Source: Leptospira jelokensis (lineage in GTDB: Bacteria > Spirochaetota > Leptospiria > Leptospirales > Leptospiraceae). Taken from it: DNA of 64,000 nucleotides. The translations under genes were made by a program, and so were the position numbers. Each line of letters opens with the position of its first letter. Within the stretch, counting starts at the first letter, position 1. Under the pieces are notes generated by a model, which was not told the origin of the DNA, did not search any database, and worked only from the letters and a program-made list of their open reading frames with translations. Of this stretch, positions 55,166 through 64,000 are shown one piece after another. Location of the stretch: assembly GCF_004769635.1 (NCBI RefSeq), contig NZ_RQGH01000026.1, positions 496,001-560,000 on the forward strand, in the 5' to 3' direction.

Positions 55166-55520
55166 AACCTGAAACGGCTTCTTTCAATTGGTCAGTGGAG
55201 AAAGGTTTCATCAAATACGCATAAGAAGGATTTTGGTTGATTCGGTGTTTGGATGTTTCATCCAGGAAACCTGTCAAAAACAATACCGGTACTGAAAACT
55301 GATCCCGTAAAGATTCCGCAGTTTCAATCCCATCCAAGGATCCTTCTAAGTTGATATCCATGAGAATGAGATCAGGCACTTTCTCTGAAACGATTTGAAA
55401 CGCCTCATCCCCTGATGGTACAACTGCAATCACATGAAAACCGAAGGATTCGATTTTCTGTTTGATATTGAGTCCGAGGAATGGTTCATCCTCGACGATG
55501 AGGATGTTCTTTTTCGTCAT
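55155..55520 (-). CDS. Single-domain response regulator
   Basis: The 121-residue protein is a receiver domain only: VEDEP near residue 9-13, phospho-accepting Asp55 in LMDINLEG, a Thr and Lys in the FLTG and MKPF signatures. No output domain is present, so it may relay phosphate or act by protein contact. It overlaps the TlyA gene by 11 bases on the opposite strand. No kinase is directly adjacent. Confidence 0.88.
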   Translation of the reverse strand: MTKKNILIVEDEPFLGLNIKQKIESFGFHVIAVVPSGDEAFQIVSEKVPDLILMDINLEGSLDGIETAESLRDQFSVPVLFLTGFLDETSKHRINQNPSYAYLMKPFSTDQLKEAVSGFMA

Positions 55521-55569
55521 ATATGCTTTATTTTATAAGGGGGGGTCTGTTAAAAAGTAAAAATACTCT

Positions 55570-55803
55570 ATGGCAGATAAAAGTATCAAACAACCCGAAA
55601 ATGTACCAGGAAAATACTATGTCGACCAGACATGTGTTCCGTGTAACGACTGTGTCAAAGAAGCACCCAATCTATTGGAATACAATGCGGACGAAACGCA
55701 CATTTTTTTTAAAAAACAACCAACGAACCCAATAGAAGAAAAACAGGCAAAGGCTGCCATGGCAGTGTGCCCAGTGGATGCAATTGGGGATGATGGGGAG
55801 TGA
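55570..55803 (+). CDS. Ferredoxin-type [3Fe-4S]/[4Fe-4S] protein
   Basis: The 77-residue protein has CVPCNDC near residue 22-28 and CPVDAIG near 67-73, a single-cluster ferredoxin pattern. It would carry electrons to a partner that is not evident here. The stop codon is next to that of the convergent hydrolase gene. The SD is not clear. Confidence 0.82.
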   Translation: MADKSIKQPENVPGKYYVDQTCVPCNDCVKEAPNLLEYNADETHIFFKKQPTNPIEEKQAKAAMAVCPVDAIGDDGE

Positions 55804-56673
55804 TTACCGTTTATAAAAGGACCTAATATTTGCGGCCACCACATCCGGTTTTTCCAAGTGGATGGCATGACGAATTTTGGGAATCCATACCAGTTTACTT
55901 TTTCTGATATAAGATTTCATTTTTTCCATCATAAAAGGAGGAGTGATTTGGTCTTCCGCACCTGCTAAGATCAGGGTTGGGATTCGAATTTCTTTCATTT
56001 TTTCACCAAAAAAAATCTCATCTTCCCTACGTAAGGTATTCTCTTGTAAGTATTCATTTGGTTTATCATTCCAAATGGTAACAAGCGTATGGCGAAATAA
56101 ATACCCAGGTTCGGGGAATTCTTCTCCATATAAATAACGCAAAAGTAAAACCACTTGTCTTTCTGTTTTGGGAAATAATATTTTACGCATTTTCTCACGT
56201 TCAGGATGAGGAATACCACCTGGTGCAAGTAGGATTAATTTTTCCACACGTTTGTTCGGATCGGATATTACAAGGTGTTGGGAAATGAGTCCACCCATGG
56301 AATGTCCAACAAGACACACATCAGTTAAATTTAATTTTTCAAGACATTCCAAAAGTAAGTTGGCCCAAACATCAATTTGGAAAAGGTATTTGATGAGAGG
56401 TAATTTACTTTTTCCATATCCAGGTAAATCAAAAACATAAAGCGGATACCCATCATTTAACAATTCTTTAACGACTCGACGAAAACCAAAACTTTCATCA
56501 AGTAAACCATGAAAGAATACAATCGGTTTTTTGTTCCCATTTCCAAATTTCCAATAAAAAATTTTATGTCCTCCCAGATTGACATAAGAGGGAATTCCAC
56601 CCATATTTTTCATTGATTTACGTCTCTGGGACTGATAATTTCGATAAAGGCTTCGGTAAAAAAGTTTAATCAT
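55804..56673 (-). CDS. Alpha/beta hydrolase
   Basis: The 289-residue protein has VFFHGLLDESFGFRRVV near residue 50, GHSMGG near 125 with the nucleophilic Ser, LAGAEDQITPP near 238 and RHAIHLEKP near 270 as triad Asp and His regions. The first ATG at 56673 is one base from the divergent kinase ATG at 56675, so a start at 56613 may be the real one. The substrate is unknown; lipase or esterase is likely. Confidence 0.85.
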   Translation of the reverse strand: MIKLFYRSLYRNYQSQRRKSMKNMGGIPSYVNLGGHKIFYWKFGNGNKKPIVFFHGLLDESFGFRRVVKELLNDGYPLYVFDLPGYGKSKLPLIKYLFQIDVWANLLLECLEKLNLTDVCLVGHSMGGLISQHLVISDPNKRVEKLILLAPGGIPHPEREKMRKILFPKTERQVVLLLRYLYGEEFPEPGYLFRHTLVTIWNDKPNEYLQENTLRREDEIFFGEKMKEIRIPTLILAGAEDQITPPFMMEKMKSYIRKSKLVWIPKIRHAIHLEKPDVVAANIRSFYKR

Positions 56674-56674
56674 A

Positions 56675-58468
56675 ATGTTGGAAACAAAAATTCTAAAGCT
56701 ATCGCAGCTACTTTCCCATTCCGCAAATGGATTTCTTTTCGTCGATCTTAAATCCCAGAATGTTTTGTATTGTCATGATGATTTGAAAGAACTTTTGGAT
56801 ACCAATCAAACTTTTCCCTTTCCCATCAATCTTCTCGCTGACCAAACTGATGATTTGCTCTCTTTCATAAAAAAAAATCAGAATGGAATTTATCCTTCCT
56901 TGGTAAGTTTCAGAAAAGCCAATGAGGAAAAAATTCAAGGAAATGTTCGCTTTTCCTCGGCACAGGAATTTTTTGAAGGAACGACAGAAATTTATGTTTT
57001 GTATGTTGATTGGAAAACGATCACAGAAACAAATCCATTCAAACAAACTGATGAATTTGAAATTCCATTCTTAAAAACCGATTCGTTTGGGAATATCTTG
57101 TATGCGAATCCAAGATTTTTGGATTTTTTTTCACTCACCATTGACCAAATACGAAAAAAATCAGTTTTTGAAATTTTATCCCTTACCGAAGGGGCAAAAC
57201 AAAATTTATTAAAAGAAAACATAAAAGAAAATTTAGAAATCCAATCAGGTTTTGGCGAAAAACAAAAATTCCAACTCCAAAGTTTTATCACCAATCAAAA
57301 AAATCCAACAAACCAAGAAATCACGATTTTATTATTAGATCTTTCCATCATTCAAAATGCTGAACAAACGATTAAATATGGTGAAGATAAACTTAGAACA
57401 TTTTTTGCCACCATCAATAATGGATTTGTGATCGTAAACCAAGAGGCAATCATTTTAGAAGTTGCCCCTATTTTTAAGTTTTTATTATTCCAATTATTAG
57501 CCTTCGAAGTTGGGGAAAATATATTTCACTATTTTGACTTAGAACTGAAAACAAAACTAACATCTGTACTGTTAGAATCCATCCAATCACAAACCATCCA
57601 GGTGGCCGAATTTGATTTTCTTTTGTTAGGCGAAGAAAAAACTTTTGAGATCAAATACATCCCTGTCAGACGTTTGAATCCAAATGATAAAAAAGTGATG
57701 TTAGTATTTTCAGATATCACAGAAGCCAAACGTTTGGATCGCCAACTCATCGAATCCATGAAATTTGCAAGTATAGGTGAAATCGCAGCAGGTCTTGCTC
57801 ATGAAATCAATAACCCACTACAAAGTGCACTTTTGTATTTAGAAGACCTCATCACCGTGGATGAAACCGATCCCATTGAAAGGAGGGATATTCTCAAAAA
57901 AATTGAATCGGCTAACTTAAGGATCCGCGACTTGGTAAAAGCTTTGTTGGATTTAGGAAGGATGGAAAGCCCCAATCGAGATTTTGTATCACCTTATTAT
58001 ATTTTGGTGAGAACGAGCGAATTGGTGGAAGTCAGTTGTCGGAAAAAAAACATTCAGTTCTCTCGCCATGCAGGTCCCAATTTACCCGGAATTTTTGTAC
58101 GCTGGCAGGAAATCGAACAAGTGTTGATCAATTGTGTCGTGAACGCCATCAATGCCCTTTCGGAAATGGAAATTCCGCGAGAGAATCCTAAAATCGAGTT
58201 GGGAATTGATTTTGTTAAGAGTCAAAAGAAGGACTGGGTTGTTTTTTCGGTAGAAGATAATGGCCCAGGGATTGATGATGAGACATTAGAAAAGGTGTTT
58301 TTACCTTTGTTTACAACGAGAAGGAATAAACAAGGTACGGGATTAGGACTATCTATCTCAAAAAAGATCATCGCTGAACATGGTGGTGAAATTTATATGA
58401 AAACCAAGGAAGGAGTTGGAACGAAAGTTGAAATTTTTCTTCCAGCTCATTTAGACGAAAATGGATAA
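56675..58468 (+). CDS. PAS-domain sensor histidine kinase
   Basis: The 597-residue protein lacks membrane helices. It has two to three PAS-like domains across residues 1-370 (LKTDSFGNILYANPRFLDFF near 128), then a HisKA with FASIGEIAAGLAHEINNP near 365 where the His lies, and a HATPase_c with NCVVNAINAL, DNGPGIDD and GTGLGLSIS. The start ATG has no SD. Its end overlaps the hybrid kinase gene by 8 bases. The pair likely forms one pathway. Confidence 0.92.
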   Translation: MLETKILKLSQLLSHSANGFLFVDLKSQNVLYCHDDLKELLDTNQTFPFPINLLADQTDDLLSFIKKNQNGIYPSLVSFRKANEEKIQGNVRFSSAQEFFEGTTEIYVLYVDWKTITETNPFKQTDEFEIPFLKTDSFGNILYANPRFLDFFSLTIDQIRKKSVFEILSLTEGAKQNLLKENIKENLEIQSGFGEKQKFQLQSFITNQKNPTNQEITILLLDLSIIQNAEQTIKYGEDKLRTFFATINNGFVIVNQEAIILEVAPIFKFLLFQLLAFEVGENIFHYFDLELKTKLTSVLLESIQSQTIQVAEFDFLLLGEEKTFEIKYIPVRRLNPNDKKVMLVFSDITEAKRLDRQLIESMKFASIGEIAAGLAHEINNPLQSALLYLEDLITVDETDPIERRDILKKIESANLRIRDLVKALLDLGRMESPNRDFVSPYYILVRTSELVEVSCRKKNIQFSRHAGPNLPGIFVRWQEIEQVLINCVVNAINALSEMEIPRENPKIELGIDFVKSQKKDWVVFSVEDNGPGIDDETLEKVFLPLFTTRRNKQGTGLGLSISKKIIAEHGGEIYMKTKEGVGTKVEIFLPAHLDENG

Positions 58469-59972
58469 GATATTAATTATCGATGATGAAGAAGACATTC
58501 GGATTGCTTTAAAACGTGTTTTATCACGGGAAGGATACCAAATCGAATTATCCGAATCAGCAACAGAGGCAGTTAATCGAATTGAATCTGGCGAAACATT
58601 TTCCATCGTCATCTCCGATATCCTCATGTCTGGAATGTCAGGCATCGATTTTACGAAATTCATAGCAGATAAAAAAATCAATTTACCAGTCATTCTCATT
58701 ACAGGTAATCCTAACTTATCTTCTGCAGAAGCTGCCATTCGTTATCACGCTTATGAATACATCTCAAAACCAGTTGATCGAACTCAACTATTATCTGTCG
58801 TAAAACGAGCATTAGAAGTAAAAAACCAAAAAGATTCAGACCTTGAAAAATTAATGTTGTCTGAAAAATTAGAAAAAGCACTTCGAACTCAAAATTTAGA
58901 TTTAAACAGACAAAACGCTGCGATCTTAAATGCAACATCCGATGCAGTCATCACCATCAATCACAAATTAGTGATTGTTTCAGCAAACAAATCAAGTTTC
59001 GAGATGTTTCGATATGATACTCCATTGGATCTGATTGGACAGAATGTACGATTGTTATTTACCGAAAACAAGATGCAAAAGTACATGAACCAAGTTTCCA
59101 ATGTATTGAGTCAGGAACCTAATAAATCTACCTTACAACTTTCTGATGTGACTTTACAACGGTCCGATTCCTCAACATTTCTTGCAGACATTGCTATTTG
59201 TTCTTATAGTTTGGATGGGGATTCTTATTACACTGGTGTGATCCGTGATGTGACACAAAAAAAATTGATGGTAGAACAACTGATTCACTCAGAACGAAGG
59301 GCATTTTTATCAGTGGTTGCAGCAAGTATCGGCCACGAAATCAATAATTCCCTTACGGCCATCCAAGGTTTTGTGGAAATGGCATCTCGAGAAAACGCCG
59401 ATTTGATGTTAAAAGATCGTGCCCTCAAAGTCACTTTAAATCAAACAGAAAAATTAAGGGCACTTACTTCCAACTTATTGCAACTTGGCAAATCAGTGAA
59501 ATCCACGAATGAAAAATCAGAAATTTTAAATTTAAATTCTGAAATAACTTCCGTCTTACATGTGTTTAAGGAAACTGCTAAATTAAAATACTGCCAGATC
59601 AAACGAAGTGAGTCAGAAGAAAACATTCCTTTCCGAATGAATTCGGATCAATTTGCACTTTTACTTTCTAATATTTTGTTAAATGCTGCCGATGCCACAA
59701 ATAATATAGGAACTATCGAAATCAAATCATACCTTCAAGGTGGAAAAGCCCACCTAATCGTTACAGATGATGGGGAAGGAATGTCACAGGAAACCTTAGA
59801 AAAAATTTACGAACCATACTTCACGACAAAGGAATTGGGAAAAGGAACGGGTCTTGGAATGTTTGTTGTAAAGCAGATTGTGGATAATTTCGAAATTGAA
59901 TTAGAAATTGATTCAACCCCGGGAAAAGGATCTAAATTTCATTTTATTTTTCCAGAGGTTCCCGAAACCTAG
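58461..59972 (+). CDS. Hybrid response regulator/histidine kinase
   Basis: The 503-residue protein has a receiver domain (about 1-120) with IIDDEEDI and phospho-accepting Asp53 in VISDILMSG, a PAS domain (about 145-265), then a kinase core with ASIGHEINNSLTAIQG near 290, LLNAADATNN, DDGEGMS and GTGLGMFVV. It is a receiver-first hybrid. It may be driven by the upstream kinase. It ends 8 bases before the AmgK-like gene. Confidence 0.9.
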   Translation: MDKILIIDDEEDIRIALKRVLSREGYQIELSESATEAVNRIESGETFSIVISDILMSGMSGIDFTKFIADKKINLPVILITGNPNLSSAEAAIRYHAYEYISKPVDRTQLLSVVKRALEVKNQKDSDLEKLMLSEKLEKALRTQNLDLNRQNAAILNATSDAVITINHKLVIVSANKSSFEMFRYDTPLDLIGQNVRLLFTENKMQKYMNQVSNVLSQEPNKSTLQLSDVTLQRSDSSTFLADIAICSYSLDGDSYYTGVIRDVTQKKLMVEQLIHSERRAFLSVVAASIGHEINNSLTAIQGFVEMASRENADLMLKDRALKVTLNQTEKLRALTSNLLQLGKSVKSTNEKSEILNLNSEITSVLHVFKETAKLKYCQIKRSESEENIPFRMNSDQFALLLSNILLNAADATNNIGTIEIKSYLQGGKAHLIVTDDGEGMSQETLEKIYEPYFTTKELGKGTGLGMFVVKQIVDNFEIELEIDSTPGKGSKFHFIFPEVPET

Positions 59973-59980
59973 TTGGTATC

Positions 59981-60967
59981 GTGATTTCTGGAACCAACGA
60001 ATCCCAATTAGAATTTATCCGATCTCGTTACGGTAAAAACTGTAATCTCATCCCATTACAAGAGGAAGCATCAACCAGGCGATACTTTCGTATCACCGAT
60101 TCTGATCTGGAAGAAGTGGTTTGTATTGATGAATCGATTAACGAAGACTTTGTTTTACTTTCAGAATTTCTAAACACAAAAGGCATACCGGTTCCAAAAA
60201 TATTTGAACGAAACGATTCACTTGGAATTCTTTGTATGTCCTTTGAAGGAGAGTTGGATTTTAGTTCCTACCAATTGAATGACTACCAAATCCAATTTCC
60301 CAAATTGATTGATTTAATTTTAAAATTACAGACGCTTGATCCACCTAGTTTTGTGAAAAATAGAAGGTTTGATACAGAAAAACTAATGTTTGAAACAAAC
60401 CTCACCCTTGGAAAATTTCAAACGTTTAAGGAACTTTACAAAATCAAAACTTCTATTTCAAATGAAGCAATTGCATTTTTAGAAGAGACTGTAGCATATT
60501 TGGATCACTATCAAATCAATGTTTTCACTCACCGCGATTTCCATTGTCGCAATTTATTAAGATCATCAAACTCAGATTATGTGTTAATTGATTTTCAAGA
60601 TGCAAGGATGGGCGTACCTCAATATGATTTGGCATCGATTTTATACGATGCCTACTACCCACTTCCCAGAGAATTTCGAATGAAAATGCTCAAATACTTC
60701 CAAGAAAAGAACGTAGACCAATCGAAAAAGTTTAAAGATACTTTTTACCTTCAGGCTTTACAACGTTCTTTCAAAGCCTTAGGAACATATTTTCGTATGG
60801 TAGTTGATCAAAATAAAGACAAATTCAAACCTTCTATCCTGTCTTGTCTCAACCAATTGGAAGAAATCATTCAATTAGGAATGTTTTCGGATTCCCTCTA
60901 TATTTTTGTCAGAAGTTTAAGGGATGAATTAAACTTACATAAGGACTTTCGTCAATTCAATATATGA
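59981..60967 (+). CDS. amgK: AmgK-like sugar kinase (phosphotransferase family)
   Basis: AmgK phosphorylates N-acetylmuramate or N-acetylglucosamine at C1. The 328-residue protein has an aminoglycoside-phosphotransferase-like fold with FTHRDFHCRNLL near residue 188 (catalytic Asp) and LIDFQDARMG near 208 with the metal Asp. GTG start at 59981. It is directly followed by a MurU-like gene, as in the anabolic recycling of MurNAc. The symbol is based on family pattern plus pairing. Confidence 0.78.
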   Translation: MISGTNESQLEFIRSRYGKNCNLIPLQEEASTRRYFRITDSDLEEVVCIDESINEDFVLLSEFLNTKGIPVPKIFERNDSLGILCMSFEGELDFSSYQLNDYQIQFPKLIDLILKLQTLDPPSFVKNRRFDTEKLMFETNLTLGKFQTFKELYKIKTSISNEAIAFLEETVAYLDHYQINVFTHRDFHCRNLLRSSNSDYVLIDFQDARMGVPQYDLASILYDAYYPLPREFRMKMLKYFQEKNVDQSKKFKDTFYLQALQRSFKALGTYFRMVVDQNKDKFKPSILSCLNQLEEIIQLGMFSDSLYIFVRSLRDELNLHKDFRQFNI

Positions 60968-61683
60968 ATGGATTTGTTCTCGCAGCTGGGTTTGGAAAAC
61001 GAATGGGTTCTCTCACAGAAAATACTCCAAAACCTCTTTTAAAAATTCAATCCATCACAGTTTTGGATTATGCTTTGTATCTTTTGCATAGTTGGAAAAT
61101 CAAAAACATTTGGATCAACACACATTATTTAGGGCAAAAGATTTCAAACCATCTTAAAAAGTTCTCTGGTCTTTCCTTGACGGTCTCTCATGAATCAAAT
61201 GAGATTTTAGGAACAGCTGGTGGGATTCGTACCGCTTTACCAGATGATGAGACCGATCCCATTTTACTCATCAATCCGGATACTTTATTTTTTCCAAACT
61301 CAGACTTTTCGCCTAAGTATCGTTTACCGAATCAGAGTAAAATCCATTTATATTTGTTACCAATTCCAGATGGTCAAACTTATACCAAAATTTCAATATC
61401 CAATGACCAAACGTTAACATTTGGTGAAGGTAATTTTTATTATATAGGACTCTCGGTTTTAGATCCAATTTGTTTGCGTCATTTAGAAAAAAATCGTTAT
61501 TACGATTTGTCAGATACCTTTAAAGAATGTGCAAAAAAAGGTGAAATTACGGGTGAAATTTTCCAAGGGGAAGTTTTGGATTTAGGCACAAAAGATTTAT
61601 GGGAGAGTTACCAATCAAAAGATGTTTTTGGTAACAAACTCCCAATGATCCAAGAGTTTTTAAATCGTTTCAAGATGACTTAA
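60964..61683 (+). CDS. murU: MurU-like nucleotidyltransferase
   Basis: MurU makes UDP-MurNAc from MurNAc-1-phosphate and UTP. The 239-residue protein has the nucleotidyltransferase motif LAAGFGKRMGSLTENTPKPL near residues 6-25 and a metal Asp region LLINPDTLFFPN near 106. It overlaps the AmgK-like gene by 4 bases. It is convergent with pgi by 24 bases. Alternatives are other sugar-1-P nucleotidyltransferases. Confidence 0.78.
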   Translation: MNGFVLAAGFGKRMGSLTENTPKPLLKIQSITVLDYALYLLHSWKIKNIWINTHYLGQKISNHLKKFSGLSLTVSHESNEILGTAGGIRTALPDDETDPILLINPDTLFFPNSDFSPKYRLPNQSKIHLYLLPIPDGQTYTKISISNDQTLTFGEGNFYYIGLSVLDPICLRHLEKNRYYDLSDTFKECAKKGEITGEIFQGEVLDLGTKDLWESYQSKDVFGNKLPMIQEFLNRFKMT

Positions 61684-63012
61684 AATTTCTTTTTTTCGAG
61701 TTTCGAAACCTTTTTTTCCTAACAAGGCAAACATATTGTTTTTGTAATCTTCAACTCCTGGTTGGTCAAAGGGGTTAACACCCAACATATAACCAGAAAT
61801 AGCGCACGCAAATTCATAAAAGTACAATAATTCACCTAATGTTTCTTCCGTGATGGAAGGCACGTTGATTTCTAAACAAGGGACTCCCCCATCCTTATGT
61901 GCGATCAATGTCCCAAGCATTGCACTTTGATTGACTTCGGAAAGTTTTTTCCCAGCCAAATAATTTAATCCATCGTTATCATCTGTTTTTTCTGTTAGGT
62001 AAACATCTTGTTTTGGAGTTTCAACTTTGAGGACAGTTTCCATTAGTTTACGTTCTCCATCCTGGATGTACTGGCCCATAGAATGTAAATCGGTTGTGAA
62101 CTGTACCGATGCGGGAAAAATTCCCTTTCCAGATTTTCCTTCACTTTCGCCAAACAGCTGTTTCCACCATTCTGATACATACCCTAAAGAAGGATTGTAA
62201 GAGACAAAAATTTCAGTTGTTTTACCGAGTGCATACAAACCGTTGCGAATCGATGCATACATACATGCCAAATTTCCATCCTGAGAAGGAGTCGCATGGA
62301 GTTCTGTTTCCATTTGTTTTGCGCCGTCTATCAGTTTGTTGATGCTAAAACCAGCGGCTGCGATAGGAAGTAAACCGACAGGTGTAAACACTGAGTACCT
62401 GCCTCCGACATCATCTGGAATGACAAAAGATGGAAACCCATATTCATCGGCCAAATTTTTGAGTGCCCCTTTGGACTTGTCCGTTGTAGCAAAAACGCGA
62501 TTTTTAATATTCTCTTTGCCATATTTCCTTTCTAATAAGGAAAGTAACAATCGAAAGGCGATAGCAGGTTCTGTGGTTGTGCCTGACTTAGAGATCACAT
62601 TCACTGAAAACTCTTTATTTTCCAAAAAAGCGAGCAGTCGAAAGTGGTAATCTGCATCTAAATGATGGCCTGCATATAAAATTTTAACAGTTTTCTTTTG
62701 TGTTTCTGGAGTGCTAAACTCAGGTGTGAGTGCTTCAATGACGGCGCGTGCTCCAAGGTAACTCCCTCCGATACCCACTACCACAAGGTATTGTGAATGG
62801 GACTGAATCAATTCAGCTGCCTTTCGTATGGATTGTAAATCTTCTGCTTTGGTTTGGCTTGGAAGGTTTACCCATCCTAAAAACTCTTTGCCTAATCCCG
62901 ATCGATTGAGGACCGTTTGACGGGCTTTTTCTGCTCTTTCCAATTCGACTTCCAAATTGGCTTGAGAAAGAAAAGGTTTCACAAAGCGATCAGAAATTTT
63001 TAGATTCGACAT
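61660..63012 (-). CDS. pgi: Glucose-6-phosphate isomerase
   Basis: Pgi interconverts glucose-6-P and fructose-6-P. I use the ATG at 63012, giving about 450 residues; the open frame runs further back but starts with unrelated sequence. It has VVVGIGGSYLGARAVIEAL near residue 77 and the signature GKGIFPASVQFTTDLHSM near 307, typical of the Bacillus-type short Pgi. The catalytic His/Lys region follows. It overlaps murU convergently by 24 bases. Confidence 0.95.
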   Translation of the reverse strand: MSNLKISDRFVKPFLSQANLEVELERAEKARQTVLNRSGLGKEFLGWVNLPSQTKAEDLQSIRKAAELIQSHSQYLVVVGIGGSYLGARAVIEALTPEFSTPETQKKTVKILYAGHHLDADYHFRLLAFLENKEFSVNVISKSGTTTEPAIAFRLLLSLLERKYGKENIKNRVFATTDKSKGALKNLADEYGFPSFVIPDDVGGRYSVFTPVGLLPIAAAGFSINKLIDGAKQMETELHATPSQDGNLACMYASIRNGLYALGKTTEIFVSYNPSLGYVSEWWKQLFGESEGKSGKGIFPASVQFTTDLHSMGQYIQDGERKLMETVLKVETPKQDVYLTEKTDDNDGLNYLAGKKLSEVNQSAMLGTLIAHKDGGVPCLEINVPSITEETLGELLYFYEFACAISGYMLGVNPFDQPGVEDYKNNMFALLGKKGFETRKKEILSHLETI

Positions 63013-63056
63013 AACACCTGTCCTAAAATAAAGTATAGCATCGAAAGGAAGATGAT

Positions 63057-64000
63057 GTGGATTCATTGAGAAGTAAAGAAAATTTGAATCAATTTGAACG
63101 TATATTTGGAAAAACAAATTCCCATCCACGATTGTTTGTTGCACCAGCAAGGATCAATATCATAGGGGAACATGTAGACTATTTAGGTGGTATCGTATTA
63201 CCCGCAGCGATCAATTTTTCAGTACAAGTATTACTTCGTCCGAACCATTCATCCATTTATCAATTCCATTCCATTACCTACAACGAAACCATCAAAATCG
63301 AAAAACCCTTTCAACCTCACCCTACTTCTCCATGGACTGATTATATCACGGGGGTCATCGTCGAAATCGAAGCAATGGGGTTTTCAGTACCTGGTTTTGA
63401 TCTCTTAGTGGATGGAAATATCCCACAAGGCTCAGGCCTATCCTCTTCGGCGGCATTAGAAGTGGTCACTGGATTTGCGATTTCCGAATCCTTTGGATTG
63501 GGAATCAAAAAGGAAACCATTGCTGTCATCGGTCAAAAGGCAGAAAACAACTTTGTTGGTACAAAATGTGGAATTATGGATCAGTTCATCATTGCAGTCG
63601 GCAAAGAAAACGATTGTATTTCGCTTAACACAGAAACACTGTCTTACTCCTACCACCATTTCGATTTAAATGACCATGAATTTTATCTCATCAATTCAAA
63701 TGTAAAACACAACCTCAAAGATAGTGCTTATAACCAACGAAGGTTAGAGTGTGAATCAGCTTTGGGAAAGATACAAAAAATGTTCCCAAAGTTTAAGCAA
63801 CTTTATGATGTGAATTTGTCGGAAGAGGAATTGTTGGCTTGCGGCCTGACGCCAGAAGAACTGAAACGCACCCATCATGTCACTTCAGAAAGAGAAAGGA
63901 CAAAACAAGTCATCTTTGGTTTGGAAAAAAACCAGTTCTTAGAAGTTGGAAATGCTTTGTTTGCAACTCATGAATCTCTGTCAAAAAATTTCGAAGTGTC
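63057..64000 (+). CDS. galK: Galactokinase, N-terminal part
   Basis: This GHMP kinase phosphorylates galactose to galactose-1-P. The frame runs off the window end, leaving about 314 residues. It has the galactokinase signature PARINIIGEHVDYLGG near residue 30-46 and the GHMP motif PQGSGLSSSAAL near 122-133, with FVGTKCGIMDQF near 165. GTG at 63057 has AGGAAG just upstream. It is divergent from pgi with only 44 bases between the starts, so the promoters overlap. Confidence 0.93.
   Translation, partial: MDSLRSKENLNQFERIFGKTNSHPRLFVAPARINIIGEHVDYLGGIVLPAAINFSVQVLLRPNHSSIYQFHSITYNETIKIEKPFQPHPTSPWTDYITGVIVEIEAMGFSVPGFDLLVDGNIPQGSGLSSSAALEVVTGFAISESFGLGIKKETIAVIGQKAENNFVGTKCGIMDQFIIAVGKENDCISLNTETLSYSYHHFDLNDHEFYLINSNVKHNLKDSAYNQRRLECESALGKIQKMFPKFKQLYDVNLSEEELLACGLTPEELKRTHHVTSERERTKQVIFGLEKNQFLEVGNALFATHESLSKNFEV

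Noticed and set aside
1..64000. CRISPR arrays, rRNA operons, tRNA genes, intact IS elements or prophage modules.
   Set aside because: I looked for regular repeats, tRNA T-loops other than ssrA and transposase or capsid motifs and saw none.

Overview
The window looks like chromosomal DNA of a Leptospira, most likely one of the free-living (saprophytic) species. The genus call rests on a DUF1554 protein, a family I know from Leptospira, on the many lipoproteins with short spirochaete-style lipoboxes, on an AT-rich background with TTG/GTG starts, and on the mix of chemotaxis, PAS-kinase and c-di-GMP genes. The species is not resolved. I see no rRNA, tRNA, CRISPR array, prophage or intact insertion sequence.

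Region 1 (1-10.8 kb): the end of an ExbD-TonB energy-coupling operon, a phasin-like gene with a double palindromic operator, malic enzyme, a GlpF-type channel, several exported proteins of unknown function, and a MotB-like gene coupled to a FFLEELY-type gene. Region 2 (10.88-11.7 kb): the tmRNA gene ssrA, followed by a partial direct duplication of its 3' end and terminator around a GC-rich insert with terminal inverted repeats, which looks like a scar of integration at ssrA. Region 3 (12-30.4 kb): accessory genes, including a beta-lactamase-fold lipoprotein, a cluster of overlapping membrane genes ending in a metallophosphoesterase and an SRPBCC protein, a frameshifted small gene, pirin, a DUF1554 protein, a beta-propeller protein, a 1013-residue surface lipoprotein, a TetR regulator with matching operators at itself and at a neighbouring hydrolase, and a membrane chemoreceptor.

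Region 4 (30.8-43.5 kb): a tight four-gene operon (BASS-type transporter, SDR epimerase, secreted haem-binding-motif plus Vgb-like propeller protein, MFS transporter), an EAL protein of YkuI type, a propeller/ankyrin/RluA/HAD gene run, and a two-gene signalling unit. Region 5 (43.6-64 kb): mostly housekeeping genes (pyrD, a TrmA/RumA-type methyltransferase, argG, coaD, ndk, prenyl synthase, tlyA-like, pgi, galK) plus a GMC oxidoreductase operon, a CPA2 antiporter, a kinase/hybrid-kinase pair, and an AmgK/MurU-like pair that would feed peptidoglycan sugars back to UDP-MurNAc.

The most unusual non-coding signal is a repeat family. Two copies (849-930 on + and 30601-30676 on -) share conserved segments around two hairpins whose stems differ in sequence but keep their pairing. 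A third, more divergent GC-rich structured element lies at 25951-26090. Other candidates worth checking are the ssrA duplication, the phasin operator, the TetR operators and the haem-propeller operon.
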